Shown here piece by piece: positions 31,546 through 44,009 of a DNA stretch of 64,000 nucleotides; the first letter of the stretch is position 1, and every line of letters starts with the position of its first letter. Source of the stretch: Botryosphaeria dothidea (taxonomy: Eukaryota > Ascomycota > Dothideomycetes > Botryosphaeriales > Botryosphaeriaceae); NCBI GenBank assembly GCA_011503125.2, contig WWBZ02000008.1, positions 682,001-746,000 of the forward strand. Direction: 5' to 3'. The notes beneath the pieces are model-generated. The model did not search any database. It worked only from the letters and a program-made list of their open reading frames with translations, and was not told the DNA's origin. Both the position numbers and the translations under genes were made by a program.

Positions 31546-34415
31546 ATGTCCCTACCTTTCCACGACTTCTATTCTATAGACGAATTTGACTTTACCTTCA
31601 CGCAAGACAACATAGACGAAAGCAACACCTCTGCTCAAGAATCCGAAGGTGAACTTCAAGTCCAAAGGCCTCCGTGTACCTTCTGCTCTTATCTTCATCA
31701 CGAATATTTCAATAAGGATAAACTGTCCGATATGGAAGATTTTCTTTTCCACCGCCCCTGCGACACATGCCCTTCTCAACCTGAACCAGAATCTCTCTGT
31801 GATTTTTGCCAGCATCTTCGACTCTATCATCTCCTTATATGTCTTAAAGACAGGGCTTTCTCTCTCCGCCTGGATTTTTATATCACCTCCCGAAAATGGG
31901 TCGCAGGGACTATGAAAAAGGACAGTTGTGCGTTTTGCTGCGTCATGAAAAATGCGATTGCATCATACTTGAGGGCCTCCGGTCAACATCCAGATACTTC
32001 ATGGGATACAGTCTCTGCGTCACTGGAAACGGGAAAATGGTACTACGAAGATGCACTCGAGATTATCATATTCGAAAGAGGGCAAGAGGTACCAATGGCA
32101 AGTCAGTCCGAGAGGATGATATGCATATGGACTAGACAATGTGGGTCCACTCCGAAAGGTTCTGCCCAGAAATCGATCATGGAAGACCGGATAAGTTGGG
32201 GCCAGATCCAGGATCGGATTGGGAAACGTAATAAGGATCAGGAAAGCTCCAAAATCTCCCGGCCCTTATCGGTTCCCGAAGAATTCCGACTCATTGATGT
32301 GAAGGAGCGACGGGTTACTTCTAAATATGAATCAGACTTAAGATTTGTCGCTCTAAGCTATGTCTGGGGAGAGGAAGCCGACTCAAAGGAAGACGCACTG
32401 CTCATAGACAATGAGGCTGAGCTTGAAAAGTCCGGAGGTTTGAAGAATATACCCAGAGGTATCGAAGACGCACTCGCCATATGCAAGGCCCTTGATCGGC
32501 GGTATCTATGGGTCGATCGATATTGCATCATCCAGAATGATGAGCAGAGGAAGCAATGCCAAATCCGTGCGATGGCTGATACATCTTCATCAGCTAAATT
32601 CACCATTGTCAATGCGAGCGGCCACAGCATGCATGATCCTATCTCAGGCATAACCACGAGTCGCGAGGTCCTCCAAGCCAACGCCACAATTTTCGGATTG
32701 GAATTCACCAACGCGTACCCAGATGTCGGAACTTTCTTGAGAAACACCACCCGGATGAAACGGGGCTGGACGTATCAAGAAGCTGTCCTTTCTACAAAGA
32801 CGCTGTTGGGAGGAACAGGGTCTGATTGAACCAAGGGTCAACACCGAGAATTGGTTATATAGCTACTATATAAGAGGGACCGGGTCACCTACCCTCCTCC
32901 TCATGCCAATCTACGATGAACTTTACTCCCTATACAAACAACCCTGATGGAATGCATGGACTGTAGTAGAGGCCATGGGCCTGGAATGACTCTTCCTTTG
33001 TTCTCTTTGTTCACTCATATCTCCAAGACCATTGGCAGATTAGCTCTAATAGCTCGCTTAACGAGCAGAGCTTGGCAGTTAGGTATATCAACCCCTGCCA
33101 ACTCTCTCTTCAATCGATCATCCTTTTCGCACCACATCCATCAAACCCACTTGTTCAATAGAAGCTCATTTTTACTCCATTTGGGGTCTTTTTTGAGGAC
33201 AATGATTCCGCCGATCTCGAACGGCGAGAACACCAGTGTTCAATATCAAGGTCTGAGAAAAGCATATTTGGACCGTCGTACATGAAAACGCACTTTCATC
33301 TCCATTCCCACGACAACTATATATCAACATTTGACGATTTCGCTCGCCATCTAGAGTCATACACAGATCGGATTCTCTCGCATCAGTCAGATATTCTGAA
33401 TGCTTTTCAAGGTATCTTGACCTCACTCTACGCGGGTGACATGGGGCTTTATGGGCTTCCAGAAGCCGATTTTGACCGCGCTTTGCTTTGGCGTTGCATC
33501 GAAGAGCACAAGAACGGACCGGTTCTCAACGAGACGTGGTTTCCCTCGTGGTCATGGGCCTCAAGCAACAAGAAAGCAAAAGCGTCCAGGTCCTATAACC
33601 AAAAGTTTGTAGTAGCTCTCGTTCGGTGGGCATACAAAGATCGAAATGGAGAGCTTCAACCTATCAAACCAATCAACCGTCCAAAACCACAGCAAGGATA
33701 CTATGCGAACGAGCATACTACTCCGCAGATATGTCTGCTTGTTGCATGGTGGAAAGGCTACGTTGAGGCTGCTATTCCAGAGACTCTGCAGCGAATGCTC
33801 CAAGGTCATGATACAGAATGCAAACCAGGCATTGTGCATTTATTGCCGCGTCTCGAGGACGTCTGGCAAGCCATCAGAGGGTCCCGAAAAGACGTCCTGG
33901 AGGAAGACCAAGATCTCAGCGTTGGGCTTAAGGAAGAAGATCAAGGGCTGATTGATCGGTTAAGATCTGGCCTCCTGTTGACACGGGCGCAAACTGCCAT
34001 GTTCGATGTCTCGAAGGATAAAGCGATATTCATTCTGGAAGACTATCGGATGGGAATTGACAATTCTAAAAGCAAGATAGTGGGAAGCGTTGGGACCGAG
34101 CTTGAAGTCAGAAACATCAAGCTTAATTCCAAACGAAGGGGGGGATTATGCGAGCTCATGGGCATCTCCCTGTCTACGGATGGAGTAGATGAGATTAACT
34201 TTGACTTGCCTGCCGATGATTCGGAATCACACAAGCCGTATGAAACACCAGGTATCATTGAGAAAACAGGGCCACTTCCGCCGCTGATAGTAAATGTTCT
34301 GCTCATAGATTGGTCAGAGTCGTTATCCTTTGCACGTCGAGTCGGTATTGGCCGGATTTATCTTGAAGCATGGAGGCAGGCTCAGCGGATTTTTAAGACG
34401 ATCATTCTAGAGTGA
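31546..34415 (+). pseudogene. HET-domain (heterokaryon incompatibility) gene split by an LTR
   Basis: The 5' part (31546 to 32803) codes an N-terminal region with Cys pairs (CTFCSYLHHE, CDFCQHLRLY, CAFCC), then a HET domain from about residue 266: RFVALSYVWGEE, NIPRGIEDALAIC, RRYLWVDRYCIIQNDE, FTIVNASG and RGWTYQEAVLS. It is cut at 32803 by a 357-bp LTR, and the frame hits a stop at 32827-32829. The rest of the protein resumes at 33166 in another frame and runs to 34415 (about 415 residues). Removing the LTR plus one copy of the 5-bp duplication restores the frame at a Leu codon, so the ancestral gene was intronless with about 835 codons. HET proteins control nonself-triggered cell death; this allele should be non-functional. 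Confidence 0.85.
32799..33165 (+). mobile_element. Solo LTR inserted in the HET gene
   Basis: LTR 32804..33160 (357 bp) begins TGTTGGGAGG and ends TTGTTCAATA (TGTTG and CAATA are imperfect inverted ends). Flanks are GACGC (32799-32803) and GAAGC (33161-33165), a 5-bp duplication with one mismatch. A TATATAAG box at 32867-32874 is followed by the motif shared with the 8187 fragment. No internal domains are present. Copia-type origin is suggested by the ends but not proven. Confidence 0.8.
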
Positions 34416-35930
34416 CAGAAGCGTTCTACTATCGAACCATTGATATTATCTCAATCGCAAGTACGCAACTAAACCACATTCTGCTGAAATATCCCACTGG
34501 TAGCACTGGGCTAGGCAAGCCCTGCGGCAGGTCGTCCGTTATCCCTTTCCGCGTAAGACGAGGCACTTCTACCTGCTACTCCCTTAAGACCTGGTACTTC
34601 GCTGCTCGCCCGGAAGTCGCGGATGAATGGTGGTCATACAGCGGACGGAGTCGAGCCGATGCCTGTTCCGGGGCTGGTGTCATCGGGAGTCAGCACGGTC
34701 GTAGATGGCGCCGAGGCGGAAGCCATCGCTCTTGTCGCCAACGCCTGTCCGCCTGATGGGCTCCGCGGCCCCTTGCGCCGCCGATGCCTAAGAGAAGGGT
34801 GACGTTCCAACCCACCGAGGTGTTGCCCGCCTTTGTACGTCCATGGCGCGCTTCGATCTCATCGTGGAGCAGGCGGAGAGTGTGTCGTAGATACCAGTGC
34901 TGGCGCTCGCGCTCTTGGCGGTGGCGGTGGCGACTAGAGGAGTTCCCACAGCATGTTCGAGGAAAAGGGCAGGGCACAGGGCGTGCGCATGGCAGGACAG
35001 CTGGACCGCGCTATTGCACATGTCATGGACGGAGCACACGCGGGCGGCGAGGGGCCGGGTTCAGGTGACGGCGCGGTATGCGAGCAGCTCGATATGAAAC
35101 AGGCGCGCGTCGTCGAACTGCGAATGGTCAGTGGCGGTGGCGGGTCGGCCAGCAGGAAGGGGGGCGTAACCTTCTTCAGGGCGCAAGCAGTGTCGCTGAT
35201 TCAGGCCTCGTACACGCAGCTGCCAATGCTGGCGCTTAGCAGACGCCCCACACGGTTGCCATCGGCTCTCATCGTGAACGCAGAGCTAGTGGACGCAGGC
35301 GGATGCGTGTGCGTAGCTGTAGCTGTGTCGTAGCGGTGATGTCGGGCGGAGCTAGAAAGATGATGCTTCGTGCCATGGGAGCGGTGATGACGACAGAGTG
35401 GAGGGGTAAAAAAAAAAAAGGCGGGCCGGACCCTGAAGATCCCGTCACTTAACCTTATCTACGATCCTTGACTCGCATCGATCGCCTTATCGCCCGATGA
35501 TGACGCGCATCTATCAGTCATCCAGGGTGACGAATCACAACTTCCGCACGCCGCACTCACCCGGAGCTCGTGGCGCTCTTCGAGATCTCATTCCTGGGTG
35601 TTACTTCACCTATCTGCTCGAGAAAGTCCAATCACCGCCTCGACTCAATGTGGGCAATTGGGGATGGAAACCTGCAAGCTGGACGGGAAAGAAGCGCCAA
35701 AGATGTCGATGGGCATAGCGGGTGTAGAAGGAGAGCCATCAAAGATAGAAGAGGGTATTGGAGCTGCGCGGTGATAAGATATTTGTTTCATAATCGCTCA
35801 CAAGCTACCTACTACCGACAGAAACAATGCCGGCAAGATAAGCAGCAACCACGTCCAGACAAACCGGTGCCAAGCATATCTCCCCATCTGATCAACGTCA
35901 GCAAATTGAAACCACAAATGACCAACAGTT
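34416..35930. other. Intergenic, no gene supported
   Basis: GC-rich frames on both strands at 34.4-35.3 kb overlap without known motifs. A minus-strand piece near 34900-34780 (LRLLHDEIEARHG) looks mildly protein-like. A poly-A run lies at about 35409-35419. Confidence 0.4.
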
Positions 35931-36757
35931 TTAACGCTTGAAACGAGAAAGCGAAGCATCCAGCTGCTGCGCTCCCTCATCAATAACAGCAGCCAGACGA
36001 CCGTACATGTGATCCGCCGCCTGCCAAAGCGCAGCAACAGAGTCCTGTGAAGCCTGGAGTCTTTCCCGCTGCTTGATCGACAACGCCGCCTCCCTCTCCA
36101 TGACCTGCAACTTGACATCCTCTTCGTTCAGAAAGCCAGGGCGGTGCGGCTCGATGCAGTCGAGCAGGCTCCGAGCTATCTCCCTGGCCCGACAGAATGC
36201 TTCCACCTTGCCACTCAACCGGGTGCTATCCGCGTGGAGCCGCATTCTAGTAACGGCAATGGCGTCGCGAGCGTTGCCAGCGTCGATCTTCCCGTGAGAG
36301 GATCAAAGGGCGCCTCGTCCAAGCGGGTGGCGGACAAGCCCTTTTTCCTGGTCTCGCCGCTCCTGCGCCTGTCGCTCGCTGCGAGGATGGCATTGGAAGC
36401 GTCGGGCCACGACGGCGGGTGAGGTGTTGAGGCCAAATCGTCCAGGCTGCGGATGAACTTCTCTGAGAGGAGCTCCGAGTCGCCAAAGGTTTCAAGCAGC
36501 GTGATGGCACTGACGTTCCACGGGTCGCGGCTGAGGCGCTCAAGCGCTGAGTATGCGTTGCCGAAGGTGGCCGTGGCAATGGCAACGGTGCGGCGCGTGG
36601 TGGGCGCGAGAAGGTCGAAGAGGGAGAACTTGCTGATGCTGAAGTGATTCTTCAGCTCCGAGTACCGCAGTGCGAGCTGCACCGAGACGGCTGTAGCACT
36701 TGTCTCAAATTGCTGGAGGAGTCGTGCATGGTGCGGCGGCGGCACTGCCGCCGCCAT
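35931..36757 (-). pseudogene. Unknown gene with a single-base frameshift
   Basis: Two minus-strand frames form one protein. From 36757 the first reads RLLQQFETSATAVSVQLALR onward to FDPLTG. At about 36286-36297 (CACGGGAAGATC on the minus strand) protein-like sequence switches frame to KIDAGNARDAIAVTRMRLHA and continues to 35931 (EDVKLQVMEREAALSIKQ, with helical, coiled-coil character). One added base in the GGGAAG run would join them; no intron fits. The product would be about 275 residues, mostly helical. Family not recognised. Could be a recent pseudogene or an assembly error. Confidence 0.55.
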
Positions 36758-39700
36758 GGCGTTGCATTGTTGTCAGTTGGAGTTGGTAGCAAGTTGGGAT
36801 TGATGGTGGAACTTGGTCATGTTTAGTCCGTGCTTGATAACCACCGTGGCTTCTGAAGCCACGATAGTTGTCAGGCCGCACCGGCGTCAGGCCCAAGCAC
36901 CGTTGCTGGCTGTGGCGTCGAGGCCGTGCAGGTCGGAGGGCCCCACAATTTTAATCAAGTTAGTAATATTTTAGTCGTAAGGGTCTGGAGTAAGCGTTGT
37001 GCAATCAAGCAGGTTTCGTTGACCCACAATCTTTGCTTGGTTGAGTGCAGAATAGTGGGTGGAGGGGTGGTGTCGGGAGCGTTGGCAGGAGAAAAGTGAG
37101 ACGGGAGTCATTATATGTTCCACATCTGGGAAAAAAACAGCACGGAGACGTCATGTCACGTCTAAGTGGAAGGGGTGTCGCTGGGCGTGGGGCTAAGGTC
37201 TCAGGCCGGGACAAGTTGAGTCAGGCCGTTGCGGGAGCACGATTACCTAACGAATACAAAAGGTTATGATGTCTCAAGCTTGCGGTGTCGCGTTTCACCC
37301 GACTACTTGGAACGCTCCTTTGCTGGTCGTCACTAACGGCTGCTCCGGATTGGCAGCAGCCGTAACAGCTATTTAAGCAAATTTCCCGTCACGCCCCTCC
37401 TTCTCCCCTCTCAGGACACCTTAACTAACTTCTCTATAAACCAGGCCATACCATGTTTCTTCGTAAGCAACACGCTACCGCACAATCCAACGAAGCCCCA
37501 CTTCGTCGCAGCGTCTTCTGTCCAACCAGCCCTCCGCAGGCAACGTGGGTGCACACACGCTTGACTTTGCGGAGAACTGGTTTGGTGGTGGCAAATGGCC
37601 ATCAATCGACTGCGAAGTTGTCTGTATTCTGGGAACTCGATCCCCAAAACGGAAAATGATGGGAAGTACGTCGAGAGGAAATCGAAGGCCTGGGTAAGTG
37701 ACTCACGTCGAGACTCGGAGAAGATCGTTGACTGATACACCTCGTAGACCCACCCGCCATGATTGAAATGATCACTCCATCATCTCCGCCATTCGCGCGG
37801 ATAATTTGGGAGCGAGTTTGAGGAAGAGAGGTATGGACAAGATGTAGCACGTAAGTACTACCGGAAAGAAGAGAAGAGCAATCGCAGGAGCCCGGCCCCT
37901 GTCGTGCCCTTCGGTGCTGCTGCTGTTGAACTCCCGCCCGTTCATCGTTTCAGCTACCTCTTCACCTTCGGATTTTGTTCTCACATCAGGAAGCTGACTA
38001 GAAAGCAGGTCAGCGTGTACACAAACCACGAATCAGAATGGAACGAAGTGAGAAACAAAGTCGAGAGGAGAAGAAAGAGCCAGCCAGCAAACAACCACAC
38101 ACACTCAACAACTACCTACCACTGCAGGACCGCTTCGGAAAAAAAAATGAAGCGGCCTAAAAGGAAAGCAGGATGAAAGAGGGATGTAGATGGAGCAAGT
38201 GGTGATGGGAAGTTGGCGGTGATTTTGGCAGTGGCATGAGGGCTACTTCTTTCTTTTTTGCCAGGTGTGGATGCATACGCTCCGGGCAAAAAATGAGAGA
38301 AATGCCTGAAATGCCCTTCTCGTTCTCCTGTCATATGCTCTTGATTCTCCTACTCCTTCGCACTTGATCCTACACCAAGTCGTTTGTCTCTCTTTCTACG
38401 ATGCCGTCCGTCGCCTGCCAAAAGCTTGTCGCGCACAAAAAACACACACATACCAAAATTACAAAAATACCACAAATTAAAAACTACGAATCAAACCTAC
38501 CAAAGCGGGCCAACACGTCCGTCATCATCACCACCATCATCATCGCCGTCGTTGTCGCATGATGATGAAAGTCTTCGTTTGCGGGCGTGCGTTCGGCCTT
38601 CTGCGGCAAGTGGGCCGGCTGGTAGGCGAGCCGAGAGGCCGACTTTTCTCTGTGTGTGAATGTATATGTGTGGGAGGGTTGCTGGTGAAACAAGCGTGAA
38701 TAATGGACACAGGGATGGCGGTTTCGGAGTGGTGGTGGTTCTGATCTGATTGGACTGGATGTGAAACGGGGGAGTCAGGGCGTGACGGGTATGTGCAGAG
38801 GGGTACTGGCGAGATGGAGGAGTACACCGATGTGCGGCTTGGTCTTCAGGCGTTGGCGTGTCGTTCAATCGGGGTCGAGCAGTGACGATCTCTCTGGTGG
38901 GTGCGTGTACCGGTAGTATGCATAACTCGAGACGAAAAGATATTGTCCAAGCTACAAACCGCGCGAGCCGCATATATATATATATACATGTACACATTTA
39001 TACCACCACGGCCTGGGTCGGCCATATATGGTCCCATTATTCGGCGGAATAAAGAGACATCCATTTATAAATGCGAGTAGTGCGTAAATCTAAATCCAGA
39101 CCCCCCGACACAGGCAACTTGATTTAGAGAAGCTTCCGCACGTATATACGAAGAGGTCGAATTTTTTTTTTAGGGAAGAGGTTTTGAAGTCATCTGGTGA
39201 TTTTGGGGCTCTGCCCCATCCCGCGCAACCAGCACCTGGCCATCGTAGTAGGATGTACGCAGGAAAAGATAAACACGTAAGTATGGCCATGAGCACAAGG
39301 ACGAACACATGCTCTTAGCCTGGCCTAATCTTCTAAGAGGGTCCGACTATTACTATAGAACGGGCACTCGTCATTGGCCAAAGAAGCGGTGGTCATCAGG
39401 CGAACATACCGCTTAATACCAGCGCCCTCAACAGCCCGACACCCGAGGACAGGGGTAGCGCCGGCTCCGAAATACCCGGCATTAACTTCAGGGATAACTT
39501 ATTACTACCGAAAGAATGTTATGTATGTACTTCGGATAGAAAGCGAGCCCCGAGTACGATAATTTTTTCACCGAAATTTCCGAGCGCCTCTACGACAAGA
39601 CCGAGGAGAATTGTGTCCTGGTGATTATGGTAGAGCTCAAGGATGGCACTAGAATATAATGTCTACTCGATTTTCATAATAGGCGCAAGAGGAATATATC

Positions 39701-40259
39701 ATACTTAGGGATGTTCCTAATCTTGCTTTAATTAGCCGACAATGTTCGGCTCGAGCGGTGAATCTTGTGGGGCAATGAAAGTATCTCGGCCGAGACGCTG
39801 AATTCCTTCCGATGAAAAAGTAGTGATATTCTCCGCCGGAAGGGTAAAATGCCAAGCAAACGACTTCCGGCGGAAGCTTTGCCTAAATTTCATGCGAAGT
39901 AACTTTTTTACTATCGCACTCCACCCTTTAGAACCCGTCTTTAGACACGAAGCATCCTTTGTACCATCATGTCTTTAGTCTTATTTGTCAATTTCTGGAA
40001 CAGTAATTAGCATGACACTTGGTAATACTCCTATCGGCAGCTGTACTTTCTATTAGTTGAGATCTTAATGTGTCAGCACGGAAGGAGCCGCTCTAGCCAC
40101 TCCGCTATTGTAGATCCCGGCTCTGTATATGTCAGCTACTCTGCCTATCCATAGTCCGACGGATCCTGTAGTTCCGGTGCCGGGGAGGTAGGAGTGCATA
40201 TTTAAGCTTGATTCCTTCTGTAGCACCTTTTCATCATATCTTATCCAATCACCGCCAAC
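36758..40259. other. Long intergenic stretch, low-complexity patches
   Basis: Nothing convincing is coded. A 68-residue frame at 37453-37659 follows an AC-CATG start and a TATTTAAG-like box near 37371, but no homology is evident. Near 39541-39660 a fragment reads EYDNFFTEISERLYDK with no start, perhaps a decayed gene piece. Microsatellites: CAT/CAC-rich at about 38522-38570 and TA repeats at 38972-38985. Confidence 0.4.
38972..38985. repeat. TA dinucleotide repeat
   Basis: Seven consecutive TA units in an AT-rich intergenic region. Confidence 0.8.
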
Positions 40260-42164
40260 ATGAACAATATTACTATTCTAGCCGTACCGGCGCTTCTTTG
40301 GACTGTGGTCCGCACGTTGCAAATCATCTACAGACTCTACTTTCATCCGCTCTCAAAGTTTCCGGGTCCTCGCTCTGCTAGCATTTCACGAACTTGGCTA
40401 AAGCAGCAGGTGCAGACAGGTTTTCCAGAAGGCGTCTTTGACAAACTACATCGAGAGCTTGGTAACAACCCTACCAGTGTGCAGAAAACATCCATTGACG
40501 CTAAATAATCAAGACACGAGAGCCCTTCGTGTGGGACCCAACGAACTGCACATCTCCGACATCAACCTCTATAAGGTCATATATAGCCAGATAAATCCAT
40601 TCCCTAAGCACGCGGGCTTTTATGACGAATTCAACACGCCCCACACGCTGGCAACGGAGACCAACCCAGCCCTACACAAAGAGCGGAGAAAGCTGCTCAA
40701 CCCCCTCTTCTCCCGTGCTGGCGTGACGAAGCTCGAGCCCGTCATCCTCGAGAAGATGTATGCAATGGGCGCGAAGATTAAGCGGATCAGCAAGGCTGGT
40801 CCAATTGATATGGACGACGCTATCAGGTAAGCACCATCGTCTTATTATTTTCTGACTGATAGGCCATGAGCACATGTTTTAACGCAGGTCAATTGCACAG
40901 ATGCATGGCCGCGGACATTATTTCGGAGTTTGCGTTTGGGCAATCATTCAACCTCATCGAAGAGTCCCCGGATTCGTTCAAGACCAGAGTTCTCGAGTGC
41001 ATGAATATAGCGACCAGGACGGTGGTTGAATTGTATCATAACGATGGCCAGCGTCTGGCCACACACCTGCTTCCTCGTTCGTGGGTTGGAGCGTTCGACC
41101 CCACGATCAAAGCCTTGGCCGAGCTTTTAGGTGTGCGTACTTGTCAACCATTCCGAGTCTCGTCGGAAAATCTGCAAAGAAGTCGACCGATTGATTGTAC
41201 CTGCCCCTTACATAGGTCGCCGCGCAATGCGTTCGAACACACAAAGAGCGCACCACAGCCACATCCCATTCCGTTGTTTTCGACAATCTTTCGTCCCTAC
41301 CGACAGACCTACAGACAAACCAGGCCGTGGAAATTCTCATCGCGGGCTCGGACACCACTGCTTTCACCATCTCTATGGCACTACTCCATATCTTGCGCAA
41401 CGAAGACATCAGGAATAAATTGACCAGAGCAGTGACAGACGCGATCAAGGACCCCAAGTCTATGCCAAGCTACACGGAACTTAATCAGATGGAGTATTTG
41501 GTAAGTGAGCATTCTATCCGCCATCCTCGAGATCTTGGGTTACCGGAGTGAAATGCTAATGAGAGAACAGCGCGCTGTCGTGAAAGAGTCCCTACGCATT
41601 GCCATGCCCGTGCCCGGCATGCTACCGCGCATTGTTCCCGCAACGTCCACGCCGTTTGTTGTTGATGGAAAAGTCGTTCCACCTGGGGTAATCTCTTCAC
41701 CCCGTTAATGCGCCCATGAATCTCGTTCAATCTTGCTGACTCTTGACTCGAGACCGTCATTGGTATGTCGGCGTATACGATGCACACCTCTACGGAAATA
41801 TGGGGCCCAGATGCCAAGGAGTTCAACCCGGAGCGCTGGCTTGATGGTAAAGCCGCGGGAATGGAAGCATTTCTTGCTACCTTTAGCAAGGGCTCCAGGA
41901 TTTGCATTGGAATCAAGTGTGTATACCCTTTTCGTTAAGAGTGCAATAGTCTAACCATGCCGCCACTGCTAAATGATTTTGGAAATTGGGCTGATGGTTT
42001 TTTTTGGTAGCATCGCCTATGCCGAGGTCACGCTAGTACTGGCGTATCTGTTCCGCTCTTTTCGTATGAAGCTGAAGCCGACTGAGCTGAAATACGAGGA
42101 CATGTTCACACTCAGGATGGTGAATTCGAGTGTGCTGGTTGACTTCGAGGCTTTGGAAGGTTAG
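40260..42164 (+). CDS. Cytochrome P450, seven exons
   Basis: Proposed exons: 40260..40461, 40514..40826, 40901..41132, 41216..41500, 41571..41687, 41753..41916 and 42011..42164; all phases close and give 488 residues. The N-terminal membrane anchor is at 1-25, followed by a Pro-rich hinge (FHPLSKFPGPRSA). The I-helix AGSDTT is near 292, ExxR at 350-353 (ESLR), PERW near 409, and the heme loop FSKGSRICIG at 427-436 has the Cys ligand at 434. All key residues are intact, so an ER-anchored monooxygenase is expected; the substrate is unknown. A TATTTAAG box lies at 40199, 61 bp upstream. Intron 3 (41133..41215) is the weakest call: it contains a coding-like ESRRKICKEVDRLI segment in another frame, so exon 3 may extend differently or the gene may carry indels there. 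Confidence 0.85.
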
Positions 42165-43269
42165 TGTTTAGAATGTTTGATGAACAAACCAATCACGCGA
42201 CGGGAATTTGGATCCACATGAGCTCAGCCAGTGCTCGTTCCGGTGGTCGGAGCAAAGGTGGCATCGTAGCACTTCGTCCACAATGCTGCGCAGTGGAGGC
42301 ATCTTGAAACCTGCTCAAGAAGGCTCCGGGTTGCCGCTACACGTTCCGGTCAAAGTCCGCGGTCACATTGTATTTTGGATGTATCTAATGCAAATCATTT
42401 AAACATGCCATCTCATCAAAAGACAGCAATAATGACGGACAAAGTGCTGATCAAAGGGATTCCGCTCTAGTCCCGACCACCAGCTACGGAGGTCTCCCGA
42501 AAATCAGAAGTAGTCGTTGGAGGAGCTGCGCGACTGATGCCTATATATTATAGTATATCCCAATTCAGTTTGTCCACTTTGTGAGTAGTGGCGCGTAGCA
42601 GCGCATTGTTGTGACACTTGAGAAACTGGTATTGCTCAGGACCGTCCTCAGGAATTCTGAGATGGAGACTATGATCCGGCGTAGATGCAGCAGTTAATTC
42701 CCTATCCTGAGATGGCCGATTGCCCACGTATTTACCTACCAAATCGCTTAAAAACACGACTTCGTTCCCGTGGAGTGGATAGAGAAGTGCATATAAGACC
42801 CCTGAGGCGGCTTCAAATCTTCTTCTTCTACGCCTCAGTGCATGTCTGATATTACAACAGCGGCTAAATTTTTCGCCTCGGCGATCCGCTACGGAAGGAA
42901 GTAAAACGGGTGGAACTATTACTGCGGTAGACATCTTCATGTCGAGAGCAGCAACTACCGAAGTAGACTTATCCACTCACCATGATCCTAAGCAGTGGGA
43001 TATCAGCTTTAGGTAACTATTCTCACCCTTGGACCCAATAATAGCTAATATCGCGGACTGTTCCTAGCATAACTGAATCCTGGGCAAGCCCTGCTTGTGT
43101 GCTCAAGAGATGTAGGCGACCACGATACGATTCTACTAAAGACTAGCTGTCATTTTTGGCGTTTTGTATTAGGCGGTAGCCTTAAGCACCCAGCTTATCC
43201 ACTTATGCGGCTGTATCTAGGCTTAAGAAGCTAGTTACACGTGATGTTGAGTAGGCCCCTACGGCCTTC
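42165..43269. other. Intergenic, one weak frame
   Basis: A minus-strand frame at 42976..42548 (142 residues, with a run of six Arg) has no recognised motif and may be chance. Nothing else is supported. Confidence 0.35.
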
Positions 43270-43731
43270 TCAGCATAAAACACAATCCATGCTCTGTGCC
43301 TGAAAATCCGCCCAAGCGTACACTCTGTTGAAATCTGGCAGCGACACAGCATCGGTCGTACCTTGACACAGATAATATGGACTCCGCCAGATCGTGTACA
43401 GAGCGGTCGTGACCGGTTGTACATCGAGACACCGGCTCTCTACCCAGTCAGGGCGCGCCCAGCCCGGGAAATTTGGGTCAGGAGGCGGTGGCTCGATGAC
43501 GACACCGCCTTCCTGTCTGAAGCCGCCTGTACCTACTAGGGGCTGTAGAACAAGCCGCTCGGCCTCGGGCTGCATCTGAGCATAGTCTCCGCACCATCTC
43601 AATGTAAATGTAAGCCGATGGCAGGCACATTTACTATTGTACGATGCCGGGAACGGGCACATAACTCGTGAAAGATCGGCAATTACTAGGGAGGAAAAAA
43701 GAGTAAGGGCTCCGTAAGTTGACAGCCTCAT
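43270..43731 (-). CDS. Small secreted cysteine-rich protein, candidate effector
   Basis: A 153-residue product from the ATG at 43731, chosen over an upstream in-frame ATG (43779) because it puts a typical signal peptide (MRLSTYGALTLFSSLVIADL) at the N-terminus. The mature part has eight cysteines (CPF, KCACH, WCGDY, RCLD, LCQG, DCVLC) and a Pro-rich loop (EPPPPDPNFPGW). No known domain. Size, signal peptide and even Cys number fit fungal secreted effectors; this is inference. It is the last gene before the RIP-mutated transposon island, within about 400 bp of its edge, and its own sequence still has normal CpA/TpG content. Confidence 0.6.
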   Translation of the reverse strand: MRLSTYGALTLFSSLVIADLSRVMCPFPASYNSKCACHRLTFTLRWCGDYAQMQPEAERLVLQPLVGTGGFRQEGGVVIEPPPPDPNFPGWARPDWVESRCLDVQPVTTALYTIWRSPYYLCQGTTDAVSLPDFNRVYAWADFQAQSMDCVLC

Positions 43732-44009
43732 ATCTGGGGAGCTATTGGTCTCGTTAGAGTGTGTAGTATAGAATAACAATGCTCAAAGAGGGAGAAACAG
43801 AGAACAGGCCTAACTTACTAATGTGACCAGCATAAGATCGGTCGTTGATGGTGTAAAGGGTAGAAATTTTTGTATATCAAAGAGCTCTTATTATATTTCT
43901 CATAAGAACGGCGGAGGCTTCTAAAAATAAAACAATATCTGTTTATATATTAGAATTTTGTAGAGTATAATTTGGAATAAAAACATGACCACGCTAAAAA
44001 ATCGACCCT
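43732..44009. other. AT-rich transition into the transposon island
   Basis: Promoter flank of the secreted-protein gene grading into AT-rich sequence. No gene. Confidence 0.4.

Noticed and set aside
34690..35333. Several 80-126 codon frames on both strands
   Set aside because: Mutually overlapping, GC-driven; only a short helical-looking piece on the minus strand.
40260..43731. Secondary-metabolite gene cluster around the P450
   Set aside because: No backbone enzyme, transporter or regulator lies nearby; the SDR and oxidoreductase are 18-28 kb away with unrelated genes between.
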